From: Orientallactaga sibirica
Lineage: Eukaryota > Chordata > Mammalia > Rodentia > Dipodidae
Length of the DNA: 64,000 nucleotides
Direction: 5' to 3'
NCBI GenBank assembly: GCA_036365145.1
Contig: JAEOAD010000029.1
Location: 18,172,001-18,236,000 of the forward strand
Of the stretch, positions 22,705 to 33,239 are shown piece after piece. Each line of letters begins with the position of its first letter. The stretch's first letter is position 1. The position numbers and the translations under genes were made by a program. The notes under the pieces were generated by a model. It did not search any database and had not been told where the DNA came from. It worked only from the letters and a program-made list of their open reading frames with translations.

Positions 22705-24165
22705 GTTTCTCATGGATGATATAAATGACAAAAATCAAAAGGGTAATACAAACCACAGACAGAGATTATTAACATTTATTTAACAACAACCCATACATTT
22801 CTCTTAATGGAATGACACAAAGATACAAATAAATGTATAAATAGATAAAACACCTTTTAGTATTTCATAATATTTTAGTTAAGTGTGTAAATATTTACAA
22901 GAAATTCAGAGGGGAAAAATAAATCTGGTATGAAATGGGACTGTTGAACTCAAGTTCCAGGGTTTTTTGGAAATAATATTTCTTTGAAAATTGTTCTGCA
23001 GTGAACCACCTCAAAGATTGGAACCATTGTATTTCAACTTTTCACCAAATGTTTCTGGTTATTCCAACAATTTTAGTCCGTCCAATGTTGATCTCTTTCC
23101 ATGAAAAAAAAAAACAAAAAACGGAAAATTGGTGTGTTGTTACTTTCTATTCCTTCACCTTCATTTTGCATTTACTATTGTTTTTTAGTCATTTAAGGTT
23201 CTGGAAAGATAATTTTACCAATAATAGGGCTTCTTTTCATTTAAATGACTTCCTTCAATATATTCTGTACTCTATACTTCTTAATAATTGATCTGTGTGG
23301 CTCTGTTTATTCTACAATAAATGTTCAATAATTACTCTTCCATTTTCTCCTTCCCATCAGGAGTGCAGTGATTTCCTGAATTATCACTCATCTTTCTTTC
23401 TTATTTTCTAAGCTGAACTTCACTCTTCTGAGTTTTGTTTGTGAGTCAATAGTATAGATTGGAAAGACTGTTGCAAGCCTTTGTATCTGAAAATGTTATG
23501 ATTTGTATCCGAATATGTTTGCTTGCTGTGTTGAAAACAGGATTTGCACACACAACAAAAGCACAAATCATTACTATTTATTTGTTGCTGGTATAAAATG
23601 CCTTCCAAAGGGAAGGGAGGTAGAGAAAAATCTAAATTGAGATGATTTAAACGAGTTCACTCTCAGGCAACATACTAGGAAGATTATTTCACCATAGTAT
23701 AAAACTGATTGATAGCTCCACCAAATATATGACCTAAACTATTTCATCTCTGTGAGGTCCATGTTAATATTATTAGTAAATATTTGGGATTTATATTATG
23801 CTTCATAAGCTAAAGCATCATAAAAATAAAACACATAGCTGATTTTCATTTTAGAAATGAATAAAAGTAATAAAAATAATGAAATATGGAACATACTAGG
23901 TGACATATTTTTGCATAGTTTAGAATAATTCTATCTTACAGCAATACTTTTGCAAGAAAAATTTCATCCACACAGAAGTGGCACCTCATTCAATAATTAC
24001 TGTGCTCTCAATTCCAGTTTTAAAAAGTAACATCAATAATAAGAAAGAATAGCAGCATCTTTTATTGCTTTTTACTTGTAGGAATACATATTTTAATAAT
24101 TATAAGTATGGTGTGTTCATCTTTACAAGACTCACACAAAATAAATGAATGACCAGAGTTAAATA
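22705..24165. other. unique AT-rich sequence, no gene recognised
   Basis: No repeat family identified. The 96-codon frame at 23001-23291 is low in complexity (lysine/phenylalanine-rich) with no domain. Confidence 0.4.
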
Positions 24166-24167
24166 TA

Positions 24168-24303
24168 TTTTATTTTTATTTTCAAGGTAGGGTCTCCCTG
24201 TAGTCCCTGGATGGCCTGGAATTCACTATGTAGTCTCAGGGTGGCTTCTCCTACCTCTACCTCCCAAGTGCTGGGATTAGGCATGAGCCACCACACCCAG
24301 CTC
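24168..24303 (-). repeat. B1 SINE
   Basis: Reverse complement of B1: 'caaggtagggtctccctgta', 'ggaattcactatgtagtctc', 'cccaagtgctgggattaggc', 'atgagccaccacacccagct'. A small internal deletion follows 'cagggtggc'. Confidence 0.88.
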
Positions 24304-24945
24304 AGAAATAGCTGGAATAGTTTAAAGGTAATATAGAAAAATCCCAGAATAATTTATGACAGACTAAGATTTTTATTTCTACATAGAAATGTATAAGACT
24401 AGGCATAGTCAAAATAGAAGTAAATCTATACAAACCAAGAAAATAAAACTCTTGCATGTGCATTCTTACACATTTAAGGATATTAGTAAAATAAAAATAC
24501 TTGTAACTTTTCTCATGCTTTGTCTTAGGACACATGTCCAGCTTGTTGTCAACAGTGGTTGAACTAATTCACAGTACACGTTATACACGTAACCTTTTAA
24601 AGAATGAAATATTTAAGACACAGAAAGGCATCTGATAGTCACTGCATACTACTACAATTTTCAACCATTTTTTTGAGGGCATAGGTTTAATATTTCTAAT
24701 GCCCTGAAAATATTTGAATTCATTTCTGCCATTAGGCCTAAATTCTTTCTCACCTGATGGCCCCACACATAATTAATCTGACTGTTTACAAAATGCAATG
24801 TTATGGGAGGAAGAAAACATTTCAGAAAAAAAATATGATCAATAACAGCTTTTTCAGGTTAACACCTGTTTCCCTTTTGATTTTGTTATTATTAGTAGTC
24901 CTATGAATATTGTTAGAAAGTATTTTGTAAAAATTATACTATTTT

Positions 24946-25162
24946 CAGGCTGGAGAGATGGCTTAGCGGTTAAGGTGCCTGCCTGCGAAGTCTAAGAACA
25001 CCATTTTGAATCTCCAGGTCCCATGTTTAGCCAGACACAAAAATGATGGAAGTGTGCAACGTTGCACACATGCACAAAGGGGTGCAAGCATCTGGAGTTT
25101 GTTCACAGTGGCTGAGAGGCTGCTGTCGTGCCCATTGTCTGTATCTGTCTCTCTCTCAAACG
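24946..25162 (+). repeat. tRNA-derived SINE with 13-bp TSD
   Basis: Starts 'caggctggagagatggctta', contains 'gaatctccaggtcccatgtt' and 'agtggctgagaggctgctgt'. Flanked by attatactatttt at 24933-24945 and 25163-25175. The 63-codon frame at 25043-25234 is part of it. Confidence 0.88.
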
Positions 25163-25179
25163 ATTATACTATTTTGTAA

Positions 25180-25765
25180 TTATATAATATATAATTATAT
25201 TACTAATTTTTATACATATAAGGTGCTGGAATGATAATCTCCAAATTAATAGACCTAGTCAAATTGTAACTACCATTTAACAATATATCTTGTACTTAAC
25301 ATATATTGATTCATTCATGGAATAACAATTGATACATTTTAGAAATGCTTATAGTTAAATATTGATCTGCAACAAAAAGTTTGTGAGAAATATTTTCAAA
25401 CTTATGAATATGTGATTATTTGACCTTGTGTTGAAAATCTTCCCACATTTTGGATATTTTCTCAACAAATAATAACTATTTGCCTGTTAAGATAGAAGAA
25501 GCCACTGTAATGGCATTCAATGTTACAATAATGTAAAATATACATTTGTGAAAGATGACTTTTATGCTAATTATCATTATATAAATTGTAACATATTTAA
25601 ATTTCTAGTATGGAAATGTTCCTTTTTAACTTTGTGTTAGTAGGATAAGCAACTCTCTATTCAATCGGATATCATAAAGAAGTTTTTAAGTGAGGAATTC
25701 TATTATATGTATTATTTAATGGTAATAACAAATATATTTATACAAGTAAAGAGAGTTAAATTACA
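25180..25765. other. unique AT-rich sequence
   Basis: No gene or repeat recognised. Confidence 0.4.
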
Positions 25766-25769
25766 TTCT

Positions 25770-26890
25770 ATTTTCCAGAGGTTCTTATCAAAGATAGCTT
25801 CCCTTGTTCCCTGAGCGTTGGTGAGATTAGTAGAGATGATCCTTTACCGTGGAGACTCAACAGCCACTTATTCTCCAGGCTTTGATGAGTTTTGAGTCAA
25901 CACCATCTAAAAGAAGCTTCTCTGAACTAACGTAGAACACTCATCTATAAGAATAAAAATGAAAGTGTAGAGAGCTATTTAATGGATCAACATGTGCATT
26001 TCTCCAAACTACATTAGTTGTAGCCCAGCTATAACACTTCAAGAACAAGCATGCCTTCCTGTGCAGTGGTCCTAACATCCAATTAGACAGCAGTTTGTTA
26101 TCTAATAACAGTCAAGCCACTGGTTCACCAATGGGCACATCTTTTCTGACTGGTTGGTTGTGTAATGGATCCACTGATAAGACTGTTGATGCCTCCCTTT
26201 TCCCTCAGGAGCTGCATAGCAACTTACAGTATTATGAGAACTATCCATCCATAATGATGTGACCAGTTCAGTTTCTTGGTGTCTTATAACTGGTGTATGT
26301 GAAGTCTTTAGCAATAGGAACTTAACATCTAGTTTTGGTGAACAACCAAGAGTATTGGAAATAGACTGTGTTATTTTGGGGCCCATCTGACCAACAACTC
26401 ACTTGGAGGTATCTCAGTGCCAACACTGGAGTTTGCCTGAAATAACTTATTGGCTTTGAAAGTAGCATCATTTGCCCTTGCAATGTACTTCTCCCCAAAA
26501 CATCTTTTTAAAAATTATATTTTTAATTAGGTAATGAAGAAGTAGGTTTCCTTATGGCTTTTCCATAATATGTTTAGGTTTGGTTAACACTCCCCTAGCC
26601 TTCCTCTCCTCCATACCCCTCTCCTGACCTTACATAGATTCTTTTACCTGCAGTAGTTTGCTCTTTATTTTACCATACGTACTATCTCTCTCCCCACTTA
26701 ATCCATCCCTCTTCACCCATCTCAGGACTCCTTTCCTACTTCCTGGTTTCTGTGGACTCTTACTATGACTTACATATAACTTTAGCAAATTGAAGCTAAG
26801 ATCCTCATATGAGAGAAAACATGCTATGTTTGTCTTTCTGAGCCTGGGTTACCATAATCAGTATACTAATACCATATATGAATTTTTCCT
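25770..26890 (-). mobile_element. L1 3' end (3'UTR plus last part of ORF2)
   Basis: Read on the minus strand, 26890-26780 corresponds to the end of L1 ORF2 ('gtaacccaggctcagaaaga', 'caaacatagcatgttttctc'), followed by a CT/GA-rich region and a 3'UTR down to about 25770 ('ccaagtgagttgttggtcag'). It is the only L1 fragment in the window I can place on the minus strand. Boundaries are approximate. Confidence 0.6.
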
Positions 26891-26894
26891 TCAT

Positions 26895-27440
26895 ATTTTC
26901 TTTAAAATGTCTGATATTGAAAAACAAAAGCTCAATCAAACTCTAGAGTGTTCAGTTATTAACCTTATATAAAAACTATATTGTAATAAGATCATATTCA
27001 CAATTAATCAACTAAAATATGTCAATATGTATTATTTTATATTTTATATTTAAATAGTGTTCCTTACTATGAAATATAAAATACATGAAAATGCATTCAC
27101 AAAAACACAGGGGTTTTATTAATGAATTTGTAAGCATCAGCAAAAAATGCCTTGATATTATAATTCTGAACAGTTTTATATTCAGTGTTGCAATTATCAA
27201 TCAACATTTACTTTCAAGCATCAAATATAGACTATGATGAATGCCCACAAAATGTCTACATATTATCAAAATATATTGCATTTTATCTTATTTCATACTA
27301 ATTAACTTTTCTTACCTCAACAATAATCATATTGCTGTTTTAACTCACACTACTATTCTGAACACATCAAAAACACTTTGGTTTTTATTTCTTATAAACT
27401 ATGTGCCTGATGTCTGATTTTATATCATTAGCATATATAT
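26895..27440. other. unique AT-rich sequence
   Basis: Very AT-rich. No gene or repeat recognised. Confidence 0.4.
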
Positions 27441-27453
27441 ATGGTCCTTTTTC

Positions 27454-27685
27454 TTTTTTATCTTTTTATATTTTATTTGTTTATTTGAGAGAGAGAGAAA
27501 GAGGCAGAGAGAGGGAGAGAGAGAATGGGCATGCCAGGGCCTCCAGCCACTGCAAATGAACTCCAGATGCATGTGCCCCCCTCAACCTGTGCATCTGCTT
27601 ACCTGGGTCCTGGAGAATTGAACTGGGATCTTTTGGCTTTGCAGGCAACCCCCTTAACTGCTAAGCCATCTCTCTAGCCTGAAAA
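27454..27685 (-). repeat. tRNA-derived SINE
   Basis: Reverse complement of the SINE: GA tract, 'catgccagggcctccagcca', 'ttggctttgcaggcaaccc', 'ctaagccatctctctagcc'. A 10-bp duplication, gtcctttttc, lies at 27444-27453 and 27686-27695. Confidence 0.88.
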
Positions 27686-27696
27686 GTCCTTTTTCA

Positions 27697-28120
27697 TTTC
27701 ATTACTAGGTGAATGAACCTAACTTAGAATACAGTTAATCCTGGTTTTCAAAAGTTAGGAATAGATAAATTAATCAGTCTAGCAAGGGCCTGAAATGTCT
27801 AGGTTATGATGAAATAAGGCAACCTCAACCCTTCCTTGCAAAACAAATTTATTTAATTAATTCATGAAACTGAGGACACAGACTTAATTCATATAGCTTC
27901 AGTGATTTCCTTTGAGCAATAGTTAAAAAATCATTTTTGAAGTCATTTTTCTGAGACTGCATCAAATATAAATCCCTAAAATGGAAGAATAAGCATTAAG
28001 ATACAATGTACAGATGAACATGTGTTAGAGACAAAGACAAGTAAACATATCTGCTCTTAATTAATGCATCTCTTTTATATTTTATCTCACTGGCTTCTCA
28101 AAGCCCAGGCCTTTAATTTT
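27697..28120. other. unique sequence
   Basis: No gene or repeat recognised. Confidence 0.4.
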
Positions 28121-28138
28121 TATTTTGGTTTTATTTTT

Positions 28139-28158
28139 AATTTTTTTTTAAAAAATAT

Positions 28159-28201
<43 letters not shown>

Positions 28202-28350
28202 TTTCGTTTTTCAAGACAGGTTCTCTCTCTAGCCCAGACTGATCTGGAATTCACTATGTAGTTTCAGGGCGGCCTCAAACTCATGGCGGTTCTCTTACCT
28301 CTTGCCTCCTGAGTGCTGAAATTAAAGGTGTGCACCACCACACTCAGCTC
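28139..28350 (-). repeat. B1 SINE with (TTTA)n tail
   Basis: A (ttta)n tract at about 28155-28205 is the A-rich tail on the plus strand, followed by reverse-complement B1 ('tttcaagacaggttctctct', 'gaattcactatgtagtttca', 'tgagtgctgaaattaaaggt'). Near-identical flanks, ttggttttattttt (28125-28138) and the same with one extra C at 28351-28365, form the target duplication. The isoleucine/phenylalanine-rich frame at 28064-28261 is the tail translated. Confidence 0.88.
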
Positions 28351-28369
28351 TTGGTTTTCATTTTTGTGT

Positions 28370-29320
28370 AGAGTGTGGAAGTGATCATGTATTATTTTAT
28401 ATTGTTTGTCTTACATAAAGTCATACTGGGATTTCATTTTTTACTGGATGAATAAATGAAAATGCAACACATGGGAAACCAGAAGGTAGATGCAATTCTG
28501 ACATCACTCTGTGGTGTTCTTTCCATAGGCTCAAGATTTTGAGTTCAGTTTGGTAGGAATTAAACATGTTTTTTTTTTTTTTTTCCTTAGTTTGGAAGGA
28601 TAAAATTGTCCTAACCATCGTTTCCAACTGGAGAAAGGACCAGAGTATAAAGAGTAAAATCCAGGAATTTACTTATGCTTCTTCCAGAATTCTTGTCTGT
28701 TCAAGGGCCAAAATATCTGTCTGAAAAAACCTCAAGAAGAATGATGTTGTACTTGGCACCATGAACTCAAAGCAGATGCATGTTGAACTTCAGTATTTGT
28801 TTGTACACACTGTCTTCAAACACAGTGAGAAATATAGGATTTTCCTATTCTAAGGGTATGAAATTCCCTGCCTGGCAAAAGGACACACGTTTCAGTTGTA
28901 TTGCTACAGAGAATGTTTATTCTGTTCAGGCCATCATTATTTTTATTGGGAATCTAAATTTTCCTCTCAGTTAAATAGATAGTATCTGCCCTAGAAGATG
29001 CTTATGTGGGGCACATGAGAAAATAAATTTAAATTATGTCTGATACACAGATAAAAATGCCTAGGCTACCTTTTCAAAGACAGAATTTGTCCAACAAATA
29101 ATAATCACATTATTCCATCATTTCCATTTTTTATTTGTCTATATAAACAAAAAGAAGGGAGGTAAAGATACTTCTTCAACTAAAATTTTTAAAGATGGGA
29201 AATGAAATGTCTAACCATGTTGAACTACAAGGTGTGGTGGTGTTATGTTGGGATAATGAGGCAATCTTCAGGTAACAAGTAGCCTGTATTCCCTTCCTAT
29301 GATGATGAAATAAAGAAGCA
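28370..29320. other. unique sequence, no gene recognised
   Basis: A poly-T run lies at about 28570-28584. No repeat family or exon recognised otherwise. Confidence 0.4.
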
Positions 29321-29334
29321 AAAGTAAGCTAGAA

Positions 29335-29610
29335 GGGCTGGAGAGATGACTTAGCGGTTAAGGTGCCTGTCTGCTAAGCCTAAGAACCCGGGTTCCAATC
29401 TCCAGGTCCCACGTTTAGCCAGATGTAGTGACACAAGGGCACAATGCCGCACTTGCCCACAAGGGGGTGCACACATTTGGATTTCGTTCACAGCAGCTGA
29501 GAGACTGCTGGCTGGCCCATTCTCTATCTGTCTCCCTCTCCCTCTCTGTCTGTCTCTCTCTACTTCTCTCTCCAAAAATAAAAATAAAAATAAAAATAAA
29601 CTTAAAAAAA
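29335..29610 (+). repeat. tRNA-derived SINE, 'cagcagctgagagactgctg' type
   Basis: Starts 'gggctggagagatgacttag', contains 'tccaggtcccacgtttagcc', 'tcacagcagctgagagac', then a CT-rich stretch and an (AAATA)n tail. The target duplication aagtaag(c/t)tagaa lies at 29322-29334 and 29611-29623 with one mismatch. Confidence 0.9.
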
Positions 29611-29656
29611 AAGTAAGTTAGAATGTCTTCCATTTTTCTCTTGGATAAAACTGGTG

Positions 29657-30522
29657 GGGGCTGGAGAGATGGCTTAGCGGTTAAGGCATCTGCCTACTAA
29701 GCCTAAGAACGCTGGTTCCAATCTCCAGCGGTTCCAATCTCTAGGTCCCACATTTAGCCAGATGCAAAGTGACGCTGTAGTGCCAGGACCCCCAAATGTG
29801 GGTTGGGGTCCTTGGGAGTCACCCAGTGAGACAACAAGATCGAGAAGCTCGACTGCAATTACATGGAATTCTTTATTACCAAGCCTAGACTGGGACTCTG
29901 TCCACACAAACCAACGCAGTGGGAGTGTGAGAGAGAGACCCCACTCTTGGGGGAAAGGGTTTATATAGAGAAGGGATACAGCAGTTACATCATATTGCAA
30001 CATTTGAAATGGTTGGTTCAAAAAGCATGCGCGGGAACATTCTGAGCTGCTTATCTAGGATCAGCCGCTTGTTTGCAGATCCTTTATTACCTCCGGGATG
30101 TCCTAAGACTTCCCAGGAATAAACAATAAGAGAGAGGGAAGGGGTTGGGAAAGATGCAAAGGTCAGTACATGAGCCCGCAAGTTCCTCATCTGAGTCAGG
30201 CCTGGGTTTTTTTATTTCAGATGGCAGTCTGTTTTACTATAATGGCTATCTGCTTAAAAATGGCAGTACTACTGTCAAGCTGGAGCGCTAGCAAGCAGAG
30301 TTACAGAAGCCAAAGGCAATATGTTAATTTCTTAGATCGCACAACGCAAGGGCACAAGGCCTCGCTTGCCCAAAAGGGGGCGCACACACCTGGATTTCAT
30401 TCACAGCAGCTGAGAGACTGCTGGAGCGCCCATCTCTATCTGTCTTCCTCTCCCACTCTATCTGTTTCTCTCTGTGTCTCTCTCCAAAAATAAATAAAAT
30501 AATTTAAAAAATTAAAAAAAAA
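29657..30522 (+). repeat. tRNA-derived SINE split by a solo LTR
   Basis: SINE head at 29657-29775 (with an internal duplication of 'cggttccaatctc') and tail at 30344-30522, interrupted by an LTR. The target duplication aaaactggtg lies at 29647-29656 and 30523-30532. Same subfamily as the SINE at 29335-29610. Confidence 0.9.
29776..30343 (-). repeat. solo LTR, gammaretrovirus-like (ERV1), 4-bp TSD
   Basis: The 568-bp unit is bounded by TG...CA on either strand (plus: 'tgtagtgccagg' to 'tagatcgcaca'). The flanks are acgc at 29772-29775 and 30344-30347, an exact 4-bp duplication as expected of class I/gammaretrovirus integrase. On the minus strand the order is U3, a TATA-like tatataaa (tttatata on the plus strand at 29960-29967), an aataaa signal (tttatt on plus at 29872-29877), then U5. 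It retains several CpGs, suggesting a fairly young insertion. Frames at 29674-30190 are by-products. Confidence 0.85.
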
Positions 30523-30534
30523 AAAACTGGTGTG

Positions 30535-31225
30535 AGTCAGTTGACATGTGGGTAGGATGGAGAGATCATCTCATTGCCTAGGAAAGCTAAATAAAAGACT
30601 TTTCACCATTCCAAGGTGCTGGTGTGATTGATTTTAGCTATTTCTGGAATATTCCTCTTAATGGATTTTGCATCAATTCTAGTGTGGAATCTGCTGGTCA
30701 AAGCCTTATGGTCAGGTCTAAAAACTCAAATATTGGACTTTGGCCTACAGACCTAGACAGACTCCTTCGTCCATTATCTTTTTAAGCATAAAGTTGGAAA
30801 ATAACTCATCCGTATTAGAGAACAAATTATATATTAGAGAAAGGTCCTTGCAATTCTAAATTACAAAAAAGCAGATAGAAGTGACCTCTGTGAGAAGTGG
30901 GTTATATCTGTGAGTTCAACATGAGATCATGTTTTTAGCCATGAGTTCTTGTACACTAAAGCTACTAGAACAGAATAGCAAAATACCAAAAACTGTATCT
31001 GGAGTTCTAGATTTACTGTCAGGCTTTGTCCAATGTCCCAGTTTATAGAAGGTACCTTTGTGTCATATCCCTCCCATTGCAGAAAGAAAGAACTCAAGCT
31101 TCCTCATCCTCCATAAGAGCATTTATCTATTTCATAAAGGTTCCACTTTCATGTCCTAGATATCTCATAATACCTTATATCCTAATATTCTCATATTGGT
31201 GTGAAGATTTCAAAATAGTGACTTA
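30535..31225. other. unique sequence
   Basis: No gene or repeat recognised. The 66-codon frame at 31026-31226 has no domain. Confidence 0.4.
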
Positions 31226-31560
31226 GGGAGATGGCTCAGTAGGTAAAAAGCTTGCCACCAAGCATGAGGACCTGAATTCAAATGCCCAGTACCCACATAA
31301 AAGACAAGTGTGGTAGCTAACTCTTTTAATCCCATTACTGGATAGGTGGAAACAAGAAGATCCCTAAAGCTTGCTGGCTAGCTAATCTAGCTGAATCTGT
31401 AAACTCTAGGTTTGGTGAGAGACCTTGTATCAAACAATAAGGTAGAGAGTGATTGAGGAAGACACATGACGTTGACTTCTGCTCTCCACATGCACTTTCA
31501 AACACACACATATGAACACATACATGTGTCCACATGCTAAACATGGGCACACCTGAGTTA
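31226..31560 (+). repeat. B4-type SINE (ID-B1 fusion)
   Basis: Head 'gggagatggctcagtaggta', 'cttgccaccaagcatgagga', then B1-like 'ctcttttaatcccattactg', 'ggtttggtgagagacct' and tail 'gattgaggaagacaca...ctctccacatgc'. Confidence 0.88.
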
Positions 31561-31564
31561 AAAA

Positions 31565-32970
31565 CCCCAATTTAAGCACATAATATTTCATAGGAGGAAA
31601 AATTGGGACCACATCTCCTGCTTTGGGTGTCTAGCTGTGTAGCCTCCTGTGCCTGGGTGCACAGTGGACAGAAGGGCTAGGTCACAGTAAAAGAGTCCTG
31701 CAAATGTTACCTATGCCATTTCAGTTGTGATGCAGCAACTGACAAGCATGGGTTGGAGAATATTATGGTGATTTTTCTATTTTACATCTTGACAGCTTAA
31801 GAAATCCACAAAGAACACAATCCTTTCAAAGTTCTTATTTTTTATTTATTTTTTTATTTTACAGGGATTTGTTTTCAAGAATTAAGGATTTTCCACCTTG
31901 GCCTGAAGTCTTCTAATCACTTGTCTTGGTCCTGACATTTAAACTTTATTTTTCTCAGGAAAGTCGAAGGGTGAATTATTGTCATTTATTAAATAAAGAG
32001 AAGCAAACACTGAACTATCAGGAGGACATGCAGATTTTTCCTGAAAAAAAAAAATGTGAACCCAAAGTCTTGATTTTGGTGCTTTTTTCTGAATGATTCT
32101 TTCTTCCCCTAGTGTCTTCTCCATGCTTAGAATAATCTAAGATAGAAGCATGTAAATTTCAGAATTACTGGACAGATTAACCTGCCAGTTAATTGAAAGA
32201 ACACACAGACAGGCAACTTAATATGAAATTTAAAAAAAATACCATGTTATCATGTTCCATGAGCATAGATAAACCTAATTTTAACCATGCTCATTCATTG
32301 TTTTTTCATTTAGATAGATACATAATATTGTATACTTTAATATTGTAATAGCTCTGTTTCCACATTTAATTTTCCTCAAGCAAGGGGATAAATTGGAACT
32401 CACCTTCAAGGCATTTTAATGGAGGCCATCTCAGACATAAAGGATAAAACCAAATTACCAACCTGCAGAGGTAGATGAAGGTATAGAATAATATGTATTT
32501 TTTTCTTCCAAATGAATAGAAGTCTCATATACAGGCATAAAGTAACAACCTATTTTTGTTAGTTTCTCTCTGATTTATCTTAAATATCATTGCTATAGGT
32601 CATGATGGGACACATTTAGAGTGGTCCCTCCCTCTTGTGGTAGAGGGATCCCTTCCTCAAATATGTCATAGCTGACATCATCTGGGAACTAATAAAGACC
32701 AAAATCTTCCTGTTTGTCTAGATTTCATTCTAAACCAAGAGTAATTACCTCAACCACCCTCTAGGTAAGAAGAATTAGAAAGAACAAAAAGTTAATAATT
32801 GATAAGTATCCTTTTCCTTCTAAATTTTACCTCATCTTTTCTCCAAATACACAGTCTGGATCACACACCAGGATCCCTTTTCTCTGGTGTTCAGTCTGCC
32901 AAAGTGTGCTGGAGGCATTGAAAAGATAATGGAAGAAAAGAGGGAATAAGAAGACAGATGGTTTTCCTCT
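31565..32970. other. unique sequence, no gene recognised
   Basis: AT-rich with T-rich stretches at about 31838-31860. No exon, RNA gene or repeat family recognised. Confidence 0.4.
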
Positions 32971-32988
32971 GTTTTTTTCTTTTTATTT

Positions 32989-33225
32989 ATTTTTTAAAAT
33001 ATATTTTATTTATTTATTGTGAGAGAGAGAGAGAAAGAAAGAAAGAAAAGTAGAGAGAGAGAGTGAGAGACAGAGATTGGTCTCACCAGGGCCTCTAGCC
33101 ACTGCAAACGAACTTCAGATGCATGTGCCCTTGTGCATCTGGTTTATGTGGGACCTGGGGAATAGAACCGGGGTCCTTTGCTTTGCAGGCAAATGCCTTA
33201 ACTGCTAAGCCATCTTCTCCAACCC
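32989..33225 (-). repeat. tRNA-derived SINE
   Basis: Reverse complement of the SINE: (GA)n/(GAAA)n tract, 'accagggcctctagccactg', 'caaacgaacttcagatgcat', ending 'ctaagccatcttctccaac'. The duplication ttctttttattt lies at 32977-32988 and 33226-33237. Confidence 0.88.
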
Positions 33226-33239
33226 TTCTTTTTATTTTT

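Noticed and set aside
29674..30190. overlapping frames of 60-115 codons as genes
   Set aside because: They fall within a solo LTR and the SINE it interrupts.
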